64,000 bases of DNA from NCBI RefSeq assembly GCF_000720725.1, contig NZ_JOCQ01000031.1:1-64000 (forward strand), in the 5' to 3' direction. Under the pieces are notes generated by a model that had not been told where the DNA came from, did not search any database, and was given only the letters and a program-made list of their open reading frames with translations. This DNA is from Streptomyces rimosus subsp. rimosus (GTDB taxonomy: Bacteria; Actinomycetota; Actinomycetes; Streptomycetales; Streptomycetaceae). Below are positions 33,949-41,398 of the stretch, piece after piece. The translations under genes and the position numbers were made by a program. Numbering within the stretch: the first letter of the stretch is position 1; the number at the start of each line of letters is the position of its first letter.

Positions 33949-35228
33949 CACGCTTCCTTCCCGGTCGCCCGCTTCTCGGCGCGGGTCAGCACCATCGCGC
34001 TCTGGAACCCGCCGAACCCGCTGCCGACGGTCAGGACCGTGTCGGTGCGGGCCTCCCGGGCGGTGAGCGGGATGTAGTCCAGGTCGCACTCCGGGTCGGG
34101 CTCGTGCAGGTTGGCGGTGGGCGGCAGCACGTTGTGCTCGATGGCCAGCGCGCAGGCCGCGATCTCCAGGGAGCCGATGGCGCCCAGCGAGTGGCCGATC
34201 ATCGACTTGATGGAGCTGACGGGCGTGGCGTAGGCGTGCTCGCCGAGACTGCGCTTGAAGGCCGCGGTCTCGTGGCGGTCGTTCTGCTTGGTGCCGGAGC
34301 CGTGCGCGTTGACGTAGTCGACCGCGGTGGGGTCGAGCCGCGCCTCGTCGAGGGCGACCCGGATCGCCTCCGCCATCTCCTTGCCGTCCGGGCGCAGTCC
34401 GGTCATGTGGTACGCGTTGCTGCGCGAGGCGAACCCGGAGATCTCCGCGTAGATGTGGGCGCCACGCGCGCGGGCCCGTTCCAGCTCCTCCAGGACGAAG
34501 ACCGCCGAGCCCTCGCCGAGGACGAAGCCGTTGCGGGTCCGGTCGAAGGGGCGGGACGCGTGCTCCGGGTCGTCGTTGCGCGGCGAGGTCGCCTTGATCG
34601 CGTCGAAGCAGGCGACCGAGATCGGGGAGATCGGCGCCTCCGTGGCGCCCGCGATCATGGTGTCGGCGCTGCCCTCGCGGATCAGCTCCACCGCATGGCC
34701 CACCGCGTCGAGCCCGGAGGTGCAGCCGGTGGAGACCACCGCCGTGGGCCCCTGCGCACCGGCCTCCCAGGCGACCTCCCGGGCGAACGAGGCGGGCACG
34801 AAGTAGTCGAACAGGTGCGGCACCGCGTAGCGGTGGTCGACCAGCCAGTCGGCGCCGCCGTTGCTCACCACCGCGTACTCGTTGTCGAGGCCGGTGGTGG
34901 CGCCGACCGCGCTGCCGATGGTGACCCCGGTGCGGAACGGGTCCCCCCGGTCGAACGCGATCCCGCTGTCGGCGATCGCCTCGCGGGCACCGGCCAGGGC
35001 GAACTGCGCGGCCCGGTCCATCCGCCGGACCTGCTGCGGGGTCAGCCCCGCCGCGACCGGGTCGAAGTCGGCCTCGGCGGCGATCCGGGAGCGGTACGGG
35101 GCGGCGTCGAAGAGCGAGATGCTCCGGGTGGCGGTCCGCCCGTCGGTGAGCAGCGTCCAGAATTCCTTGGTGCCGACACCGCCGGGCGCCACCACGCCGA
35201 TGCCGGTGATGACCACGCGCCGGCTCAT
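33948..35228 (-). CDS. type II PKS ketosynthase alpha
   Basis: 426 residues from an ATG at 35228 behind GGGAGG. The active-site Cys is at ~169 in VVSTGCTSGLDAVG, with His motifs VNAHGSGTKQND and SSIKSMIGHSLGAIGS. It catalyses decarboxylative condensation of malonyl units on the ACP. It is the third gene of the cyclase-TE-KS-CLF-ACP operon. All catalytic motifs are intact. Confidence 0.97.
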   Translation of the reverse strand: MSRRVVITGIGVVAPGGVGTKEFWTLLTDGRTATRSISLFDAAPYRSRIAAEADFDPVAAGLTPQQVRRMDRAAQFALAGAREAIADSGIAFDRGDPFRTGVTIGSAVGATTGLDNEYAVVSNGGADWLVDHRYAVPHLFDYFVPASFAREVAWEAGAQGPTAVVSTGCTSGLDAVGHAVELIREGSADTMIAGATEAPISPISVACFDAIKATSPRNDDPEHASRPFDRTRNGFVLGEGSAVFVLEELERARARGAHIYAEISGFASRSNAYHMTGLRPDGKEMAEAIRVALDEARLDPTAVDYVNAHGSGTKQNDRHETAAFKRSLGEHAYATPVSSIKSMIGHSLGAIGSLEIAACALAIEHNVLPPTANLHEPDPECDLDYIPLTAREARTDTVLTVGSGFGGFQSAMVLTRAEKRATGKEA

Positions 35229-35283
35229 CGCCGCCTCCCGACGGGCCGGGGCGCCCCGGCCCGGGTCCGGTCGAGTTCTGTGT

Positions 35284-36102
35284 TCACGGCCGCATCACCT
35301 CTTCACTGCGTTGATCGGTCTCCACGACTGTCGCTTCCGTCTCTCGACGCGCACTCAACTCGGCCCGGAACTCCGCCCGGTGCTCGTCCCGGAGCCGCAG
35401 CGCCGCTTCGCGCAGCAGCAGCGGGGTGTCCCGCAGCCGTACGAAGAAGTGCGTGCCGGGCATCGTGCGCAGCGTGAAGCCGGACGGCGCGTAGTCGGCC
35501 CACTCGGCCATGCCGACCAGCGGGGAGATGGGGTCCTGGCGGGCAGCCAGCGCCAGCAGCGGCGCCTTGAGCGGCGTACGGTCGGTGGCGCACAGCGCCT
35601 CGGCGAGCCGCAGGTCGTCGCGCAGCGCCGGGAGGACGCGCCGCTCCCACAGCCGGCCCCCCTCGGCGGCCTCGGGCGGCAGCGTCCCGTACGAGACGAG
35701 CAGCCGCAGCAGCTCCGCGTCGGGCAGATGCGCACCGCGGAGCACCGGCGAGCGCAGGTGCGGCGGCTGTACGGCGCCGACCGCGACCAGCGCGGGCGCC
35801 GGCAGCCCGGCCCGCTCGCGGGCCCGCGCCAAGGTGTAGGCGACGAGGCCGCCGAGGCTGTGGCCGTAGAGGATGTACGGGCGGTCCGTCAGCAGGCCGC
35901 CGAGCATGTCCTCCAGTTCGACGAGGAGTTCGTCCGGGTCGGTGATGCGCGCCTCGCGGACGCGCCGCTCGCGGCCCGGCAGCAGTACGGGTACGACCTC
36001 GGCGGCGTCGCCGATGACGCCCTGCCACGGCGCGAAGCACGAGACGCCGGCTCCGGCGTGGTGGAAGCAGATCAGCCAGGGGGGCTCCGCCGGGCGTCTC
36101 AT
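35284..36102 (-). CDS. type II thioesterase
   Basis: 272 residues from the ATG at 36102, which overlaps the cyclase stop (ATGA). It is an alpha/beta hydrolase with WLICFHHAGAGVSCFAPW at the N-terminus, the nucleophile in LYGHSLGGLVAY (Ser82) and a C-terminal MPGTHFFVRL carrying the catalytic His. Type II thioesterases remove misprimed or stalled acyl groups from carrier proteins. They are more usual in NRPS and modular PKS clusters than in type II PKS operons, so it may also serve the stand-alone ligase/ACP system. The C-terminal ~25 residues are a charged tail. Confidence 0.92.
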   Translation of the reverse strand: MRRPAEPPWLICFHHAGAGVSCFAPWQGVIGDAAEVVPVLLPGRERRVREARITDPDELLVELEDMLGGLLTDRPYILYGHSLGGLVAYTLARARERAGLPAPALVAVGAVQPPHLRSPVLRGAHLPDAELLRLLVSYGTLPPEAAEGGRLWERRVLPALRDDLRLAEALCATDRTPLKAPLLALAARQDPISPLVGMAEWADYAPSGFTLRTMPGTHFFVRLRDTPLLLREAALRLRDEHRAEFRAELSARRETEATVVETDQRSEEVMRP

Positions 36103-36872
36103 TCGTCCACCAGGGCCACGGCCCGCGTCCACCCGGCGCCGGCGCCGGTGATCTTCACGGGGAAGCAGGCCACCCGGAAGCCGTACGGGCCGGGCAGGGC
36201 GTCGAGATTGGCCAGTCGTTCGATCTGGCAGTACTCGCGGCGGCGGCCGGCGAAGTGCGCGGGCCACAGCACCGAGCGGTCACCGGTCTCCTGGTAGCGG
36301 CGGATCATGTCGGTGAAGGGCGCGTCCAGGCTCCACGCGTCCGTGCCGATCACCCGCACCCCGAGGTCCAGCAGGTGGTCGGTGGCGGGCCCGTCGAGTC
36401 CGGCGAAGTCGGTGAAGTACCGCGGGGTGCCGGCGTGCCGGGAGGCCCCGGTGTGCAGGATCACGATGTCCAGCGGCCGCGGCGTGTAGCCGATGTCCGC
36501 CAGCGCCTTCTCGATCCGCTCGCGCCCGATGACGCCGGCCCCCGCGTCCCGCACGTCCAGCACGACCGCCGGGCGCAGGAACCAGTCCAGCGGCATCCGG
36601 TCGATGGTGCGGGGCACGCCGTACTCGCCCCTGGAGCCGTAGTGCGAGGGGGCGTCGACATGCGTGCCCGTGTGGCTGGTGAGGGTGAGGGTGTCGAGCG
36701 AGAGCAGCTCTCCGCCGGGCAGGTCGGCCGGGTCGAAGTCGAGGCCGAAGTGGACTTTCATCTCCTCGGCCATGTGGCGGGCGCCCTCCGCGGGCGTCAT
36801 GATCTCGTGGACGACCGGGTCCGGCTCCCAGCCGGACGCGTCGACCGGGGACGACAGGTCTATGACGGGCAC
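36099..36872 (-). CDS. metal-dependent polyketide cyclase (PF04199-like)
   Basis: 257 residues from a GTG at 36872. The signature HTGTHVDAPSHYG at residues 67-79 carries the metal-binding His and Asp residues of the KynB-like/putative cyclase family. SnoaM/AknW-type and probably OxyN/MtmY-type later-ring cyclases belong to this group. Here it probably closes a later ring after the didomain aromatase. No PF04673-type (JadI/UrdF) cyclase is visible, which slightly disfavours a canonical angucycline fold, but ring topology cannot be assigned from sequence alone. It is the first gene of the minimal-PKS operon. Confidence 0.85.
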   Translation of the reverse strand: MPVIDLSSPVDASGWEPDPVVHEIMTPAEGARHMAEEMKVHFGLDFDPADLPGGELLSLDTLTLTSHTGTHVDAPSHYGSRGEYGVPRTIDRMPLDWFLRPAVVLDVRDAGAGVIGRERIEKALADIGYTPRPLDIVILHTGASRHAGTPRYFTDFAGLDGPATDHLLDLGVRVIGTDAWSLDAPFTDMIRRYQETGDRSVLWPAHFAGRRREYCQIERLANLDALPGPYGFRVACFPVKITGAGAGWTRAVALVDE

Positions 36873-36904
36873 AGTGAACCCCCAACGGCATGGCTCGGAT
36901 CGCG

Positions 36905-36955
36905 CTGTGCGGTCACAGCGGCGGAACGTCCGTACATGCGGGCCACTGTGCGGTC
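36905..36955 (-). promoter_or_regulatory. 10-bp direct repeats upstream of the PKS operon
   Basis: CTGTGCGGTC occurs at 36905-36914 and 36946-36955, 41 bp apart, in the leader of the cyclase-KS operon. It is a possible regulator site, but there is no match to a known box and the spacing is not that of SARP repeats. Confidence 0.25.
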
Positions 36956-36983
36956 CGGTGCTGGAGGCGTGATCGAGTCACGG

Positions 36984-37024
36984 CACTGCCCCGCTCGACA
37001 CCGCGGTGTACGAACGGGGCAGTG
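36984..37024. terminator. 41-bp near-perfect palindrome downstream of the SARP gene
   Basis: CACTGCCCCG (36984-36993) pairs with CGGGGCAGTG (37015-37024), and the interior (ctcgacaccgcggtgtacga) is itself almost symmetrical around ccgcgg. It lies 32 bp after the SARP stop and ~110 bp before the PKS operon start. A terminator for the SARP transcript is the simplest reading; a dimeric operator is an alternative. Confidence 0.6.
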
Positions 37025-37055
37025 ACCGGGAGAGGCGGGGCGGCGGGCGGGCCGG

Positions 37056-37874
37056 TCAGCCCGCGAAGAGTCCGAGGGCCGGGCCGCGGTGTCCGCCGGT
37101 GTGGTCGAGCGCCGGGTCGCCGCCCAGCACGGTCCGGTGGAGCCGCTGGAGCCGGGGCGAGGGGTCCACGCCGAGCTCGTCGACCAGGCGCCCCCGCAGC
37201 GCCTGGTAGGTCTCCAGCGCCTGCCACTGCCGGCCGGAGCGGTAGAGGGCGATCATGAACTGTGCGTGCAGGCCCTCGTGCAGGGGGTGGCGCACCGTCA
37301 GGGCGCGCAGTTCGGCGAGGAGGTGGCTGTGCATGCCGAGTTGCAGCTCGGCGTCGATGCGCCGCTCCAGCACGCCCAGGCGGCTTTCCTCCAGGCGCAC
37401 CAGCTCGACCTCAAGCGTCGGACCCGTCTGCACGTCCACCAGGGCGGGACCGCGCCACAGCGCCAGCGCCCGCCGGCACAGCCGCGCGACGGCCGCCGCG
37501 TCACCGGCGTCGGCGGCGGTGCGGCTCTCGGCGACGAGCCGGTCGTAGACGTGTACGTCGACCGCCTCGGGGTCGATGCCCAGCAGATATCCCCCGTACC
37601 GGGTGACCAGCACGTCCTTGCTGCCGACCGGGGAGTCGGGGCCGAGGGCCGCGGCGATGCGCCGGCGCAGCTGGAGGATGTAGGTCTGCAGTGTGGTGGG
37701 CGCGCTGCGCGGCATGTCCGCGCCCCAGATCTCCTCCATCAGCGTGGGGACCGGCAGCACCTGATTGGCGCAGACGGCGAGCAGCGCCAGGATCTGCCTG
37801 GGCTTGCTCGCGGTGGGGACGATGGAGACACCGCCGGTCTCCGCGCTGAGCGACCCCAAGAGCTTGATGTCCAT
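37056..37874 (-). CDS. SARP-family pathway activator
   Basis: 272 residues from an ATG at 37874 with GGAGGAA upstream. The N-terminal ~95 residues are an OmpR-like winged helix (MDIKLLGSLSAETGG, PRQILALLAVCANQVLPV, TLQTYILQLRRRI). They are followed by the bacterial transcriptional activation (BTAD) domain (VDVHVYDRLVAESR, HPLHEGLHAQFMIALYRSGR). It is a small SARP without ATPase or TPR extension, as in ActII-ORF4/DnrI. It probably activates the PKS and sugar operons. It is divergent from the RiPP precursor gene, so it could also control that transcript. Confidence 0.95.
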   Translation of the reverse strand: MDIKLLGSLSAETGGVSIVPTASKPRQILALLAVCANQVLPVPTLMEEIWGADMPRSAPTTLQTYILQLRRRIAAALGPDSPVGSKDVLVTRYGGYLLGIDPEAVDVHVYDRLVAESRTAADAGDAAAVARLCRRALALWRGPALVDVQTGPTLEVELVRLEESRLGVLERRIDAELQLGMHSHLLAELRALTVRHPLHEGLHAQFMIALYRSGRQWQALETYQALRGRLVDELGVDPSPRLQRLHRTVLGGDPALDHTGGHRGPALGLFAG

Positions 37875-38179
37875 TGGTTCCTCCGAGACAGCATGGCCCG
37901 CCGGATACTCCGATCGATTCGGTCCGGATTCCAGAGCCTCTCGAAAGTGCCATCCGGGCCCCGCCGGCCGACAGTGCCGGACTCCCGAACCGGGCATGTG
38001 TTTCCACCGGTCCCGGGCATGAGATTTTCACCCGCGCCTCGTGAGGCCGACACTGGCCCGCTCCCGCGCCGGTCAGCAGACTCTGTCCTGCCCGGCACCG
38101 CTCACCACGGCGGCACCGGACGCCGCCGTCCGACCAGCGGCGGGCGGACACTTCGACGGGTACACAACGGGAGACGACG
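37875..38179. promoter_or_regulatory. divergent promoter region between SARP and RiPP genes
   Basis: 305 bp without a supported gene, containing the start regions of the SARP (minus) and precursor peptide (plus) transcripts. The precursor ATG is preceded by CGGGAGACGACG. No clear SARP heptamer repeat or hairpin was seen in this stretch. Confidence 0.5.
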
Positions 38180-38335
38180 ATGAACGCGATGCACGCCGGG
38201 ACCGCGCCGGGACTCGATGACCTGGTCATCGAAGAGCTGAACCACGACCTGGCCGTCAGCGACGCCAGTGTCTGCTTCTGCGAAGTCGGCCTGCTCACCG
38301 TCGCGCCGGGCGCCGACAGCGGCATCGCGCTCTGA
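38180..38335 (+). CDS. RiPP precursor peptide for the YcaO cyclodehydratase
   Basis: 51 residues from an ATG at 38180 (GGGAGACG ribosome site). The leader is acidic and helical-looking (GLDDLVIEELNHDLAVSD), like TOMM/thiopeptide leaders. The C-terminal part reads SVCFCEVGLLTV and continues through a Pro/Gly stretch to SGIAL, offering two Cys, one Thr and two or three Ser as heterocyclisation sites. Its TGA shares bases with the ATG of the cyclodehydratase gene (TGATG), so the two are translationally coupled. The leader/core boundary is not certain; the segment after DLAVSD or DASV is likely. I recognise no described precursor family. Confidence 0.8.
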   Translation: MNAMHAGTAPGLDDLVIEELNHDLAVSDASVCFCEVGLLTVAPGADSGIAL

Positions 38336-40629
38336 TGGTCGCCACCACGGGGGACGGCAGCACCGGGCTGCTGGGATTCAGACCGCATCTGTGTGTGGAG
38401 CAGGTGCCCGGCGAAGCCGTGTACGTGCTCTCCGACCAGCGGGCCACCGCGCTGCACGGCGAGCAGATCGCCTGCCTCGCCCCGCTGCTGGACGGCACCC
38501 GGTCCTTGGACCAGGTGGTCGAGGACGCCGCCGCGGCGCTGCCCGCCGAACAGACGGCCCGGCTCATCGCCCGGCTCTCCGACGCCGGGCTGGTCTCCAC
38601 CCGCCCGGACGGGGCCGCGGCCGGCGGGACGGCCGCCGAAGCGGCGTACTGGGAGGCCGCCGGGCTCGACGGTGCCGCCGCCACCGTGGCGCGCGCCGCC
38701 GCCACCGTGCACGCCGCGGCCGTCGGCGGCACGGACCTCGCCGCGCTCCGGCGGGCCCTGCGGGGCACCGGACTGCGTACGGTGCCGGCGGGCCGGGCGG
38801 ACACCGCCGATCTCACCGTCGTCCTGTGCGACGACTACCTCAACCCGGCGCTGCGCACCGTCGACGCCGAACACCGCGCCGCCGGACGGCCCTGGCTGCC
38901 GGTGATGACGGACGGCACCCGGCTGTGGATCGGCCCGTTCTTCGGCCGCTCCGGGCAGGCCTGCTGGGCGTGTCTCGCCGACCGGCTGTGGCGCGGTCGC
39001 CAGGTCGAGGCGCACGTACAGCACTCGCTGCGCCGCACCGGGCCCGTGCCGCGCCCGCAGTGCGCCCTGCCCGCCACCCGGCAGGCGGGCATGCACCTCG
39101 CCGCGTCCGAGGCGGCCAAGTGGCTCGCCGGCCGGCGGCACCCGGACCAGCACACCCTGTGGACGCTCGACACCCTCACCTTGGAGGGCGGCCGCCACCC
39201 GGTGCACCGGCGCCCGCAGTGCGACCACTGCGGTGACTCCGGCCTGGTCGCCGCACGTGTCAACGCGCCGCTACGGCTCACCTCGCGCCTCAAGCGGGAC
39301 ACCGCGGGCGGCGGCCACCGCGCCCTCACTCCGCAGCAACTCCTCGACACGTACGGCCACTTGCTCGACCCCGTGACCGGGCTGGTCAAGGAAATACGAC
39401 AGGACTCGCGCGGCCCGGCGTTCCTCAACTCCTTCCACGCCGGCCTCAATCCGGTCTCCGATCCGCGCGGCATCGGCGCCGTCCGTGCCTGCCTGCGCAG
39501 CACCAGCGGCGGAAAGGGCACCACGGCGCTCCAAGCCCGTACCGGGGCGCTGGCGGAGGCACTGGAGCGGCACTCGGGGTACTTCCAGGGCGACGAGCCG
39601 ACGGTGCGCGGAACCTACCGCTCGCTGGCCGCCGACGCGGTCCACCCCGACGCCGTACAGCTCTACGACCGGCGGCAGTTCGAGCAGCGGGAGGGCTGGA
39701 ACGCCGAGCACGGGCCGGCCCAGCAGGTCTGTGACCCCTTCGACGACGACGCCGAGATCGACTGGACGCCGGTGTGGTCGCTCACCGAGCAGCGGCACAA
39801 GCTGCTGCCGACCGCGTTCCTCTACTACAACGTCCCGCAGCCGCGCGGCCGCGCGTACTGCATGGGAACCTCCAACGGCGCGGCTGCCGGAGGCAGCCTG
39901 GAGGACGCCGTGCTCCAGGGCTTCCTGGAACTCGTCGAACGGGACGCGGTCGCGCTGTGGTGGTACAACCGCTCCCGCCTGCCCGGGGTGGACCTCACCG
40001 CCTTCGGCGACGCGTGGACCGGCGAACTGCGGGAGGTGCACGCCTCGCTGCACCGCGAGGTGTGGGCGCTCGACCTGACCACGGACTTCGGCATCCCCGT
40101 CTTCGCCGCCGCATCGCGCCGCACCGACAAGCCCGAGCAGGACATCGTCTTCGGCTTCGGCGCGCACTTCGATCCGCGGACGGCACTGCGGCGGGCGCTC
40201 ACCGAGCTCAACCAGCTGCTGCCGAACGTGGTGTCGGCCGCCGCCGACGGCTCCGGCTACGGCATCTCCGACCCGGGGGCGCTGCGCTGGATGCGTACCG
40301 CGACGGTCGACAACCAGCCCTACGTCGTGCCGGACCCCGGCCGGGCCGCGACCCGGCCGCAGGACCACCCCTACACACCGCGGGCGGACCTGTACGACGA
40401 CCTCGCCGCCGTCGAGGAGCTGGTCCGCGGGCGCGGGCTGGAACTGCTCGTGCTCGACCAGACCCGGCCCGACGTGGGGCTGCCGGTGGTCAAGGTCATC
40501 GTGCCGGGGCTGCGTCCGCACTGGCCCCGGTTCGCGCCGGGCCGCCTGTTCGACGTACCCGTCGCACTCGGCAGGACCGACCGGCCGACCCCCTACGACG
40601 AACTCAATCCCATCCCACTCTTCTTGTGA
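38335..40629 (+). CDS. fused E1-like/YcaO azoline-forming cyclodehydratase
   Basis: 764 residues from an ATG at 38335. Residues ~1-370 are the leader-binding, E1-like partner, with a zinc-type CWAC at ~210-213 and CDHC at ~296-299. Residues ~375-764 are the YcaO domain: TSGGKGTTALQARTGALAEA at ~390, EALERHSGYF, EDAVLQGFLELVERDA at ~530 and RALTELNQLLPNV, which bind ATP and Mg. The C-terminus ends ELNPIPLFL, a proline-rich end resembling the catalytic PxP tail of azoline-forming YcaOs. It should activate backbone amides of the 51-residue precursor and cyclise Cys/Ser/Thr to azolines. The TruD/LynD-like fusion makes a separate C protein unnecessary. Confidence 0.9.
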   Translation: MVATTGDGSTGLLGFRPHLCVEQVPGEAVYVLSDQRATALHGEQIACLAPLLDGTRSLDQVVEDAAAALPAEQTARLIARLSDAGLVSTRPDGAAAGGTAAEAAYWEAAGLDGAAATVARAAATVHAAAVGGTDLAALRRALRGTGLRTVPAGRADTADLTVVLCDDYLNPALRTVDAEHRAAGRPWLPVMTDGTRLWIGPFFGRSGQACWACLADRLWRGRQVEAHVQHSLRRTGPVPRPQCALPATRQAGMHLAASEAAKWLAGRRHPDQHTLWTLDTLTLEGGRHPVHRRPQCDHCGDSGLVAARVNAPLRLTSRLKRDTAGGGHRALTPQQLLDTYGHLLDPVTGLVKEIRQDSRGPAFLNSFHAGLNPVSDPRGIGAVRACLRSTSGGKGTTALQARTGALAEALERHSGYFQGDEPTVRGTYRSLAADAVHPDAVQLYDRRQFEQREGWNAEHGPAQQVCDPFDDDAEIDWTPVWSLTEQRHKLLPTAFLYYNVPQPRGRAYCMGTSNGAAAGGSLEDAVLQGFLELVERDAVALWWYNRSRLPGVDLTAFGDAWTGELREVHASLHREVWALDLTTDFGIPVFAAASRRTDKPEQDIVFGFGAHFDPRTALRRALTELNQLLPNVVSAAADGSGYGISDPGALRWMRTATVDNQPYVVPDPGRAATRPQDHPYTPRADLYDDLAAVEELVRGRGLELLVLDQTRPDVGLPVVKVIVPGLRPHWPRFAPGRLFDVPVALGRTDRPTPYDELNPIPLFL

Positions 40630-41312
40630 CGGCCCGCATGAGCATCAACGGACTCGCTGCCTTCGATCTGTACGAGTACTACTCGCTGCGCGAGGACACC
40701 CACGTGGACTTCGGCACGGATCCCGGCAGCCCCTTGGTGCTCACGACACCCGACGGCCTGCACCGCGTCGACCGGCCCAGCGGCCTGCTGCGCGACGCGG
40801 TGCGCCGCATGCTGCTGGGCGCGGTGTCGCTGCGCAACGTGGTCGCGGACTTCCCCGCCTACGACACTCCCCCCGAGTCGCTGGACGGGGAGTCCCGGCG
40901 CCTGCTGGCCGAGCTGGAACGGCTCCAGGAGATCACGGTGCGCACGCTCGCCGTCGGCGCGCGCCCGCTGCTGTCGCTGGTCCCGCTGGACCGGGACGCC
41001 CGGCTGGCCCCGCGCCCGATGCCCGCCGTACGGGCCGGCCGCCTGGCGCGGTCGGCGGTGGTGCGGCGGGCGGGGGGCGGACTGGTGCTGGAGTCGCCGC
41101 GGGCGCACTACCGGGCCGAGCTGCACGGGCCGGAGGCGCTGCGGGTGCTGGACCTGCTGGGGGCCGGCGGCGCCGAGGGGCCCGGGTCCGCCGCCCCGCA
41201 GCCGGTTCCGCTTCCGGCCCCGGTCGTCGCCGCGGCCATGGCGTACCTCGCCGCCGCGGGCCTGGTGGACGCGGCGCCCACCGCGGTGAGCAGCGAAGAC
41301 CACCAAATCTGA
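40626..41312 (+). CDS. SagB-type dehydrogenase N-terminal domain protein, no oxidoreductase domain
   Basis: 228 residues if it starts at the GTG at 40626 that overlaps the YcaO stop (GTGA); an ATG at 40638 is the alternative. It resembles the N-terminal regulatory half of SagB-type azoline dehydrogenases: DLYEYYSLREDTHVDF, RPLLSLVPLDRDARL, GGGLVLESPRAHYRAELHGP, and a final helix AMAYLAAAGLVDAA. SagB proteins of this kind are ~450-520 residues and continue into an FMN nitroreductase fold; here the protein stops before it. It may be a substrate-binding scaffold, or partner a dehydrogenase encoded elsewhere. If no such enzyme acts, the product would keep azolines. Confidence 0.65.
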   Translation: MTARMSINGLAAFDLYEYYSLREDTHVDFGTDPGSPLVLTTPDGLHRVDRPSGLLRDAVRRMLLGAVSLRNVVADFPAYDTPPESLDGESRRLLAELERLQEITVRTLAVGARPLLSLVPLDRDARLAPRPMPAVRAGRLARSAVVRRAGGGLVLESPRAHYRAELHGPEALRVLDLLGAGGAEGPGSAAPQPVPLPAPVVAAAMAYLAAAGLVDAAPTAVSSEDHQI

Positions 41313-41398
41313 GCGAACCGTCCGGTCTTCCGTATCCCATGCTCTCGGGTAGATTTCCGGCGGGAACAGATCGCCTTCTGTAAACGCTGGGGGGAGCA

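Noticed and set aside
40626..41312. Calling the SagB-like protein a frameshifted pseudogene
   Set aside because: The 86 bp after its stop and the following kinase frame do not encode nitroreductase-like sequence in any frame that I could see.
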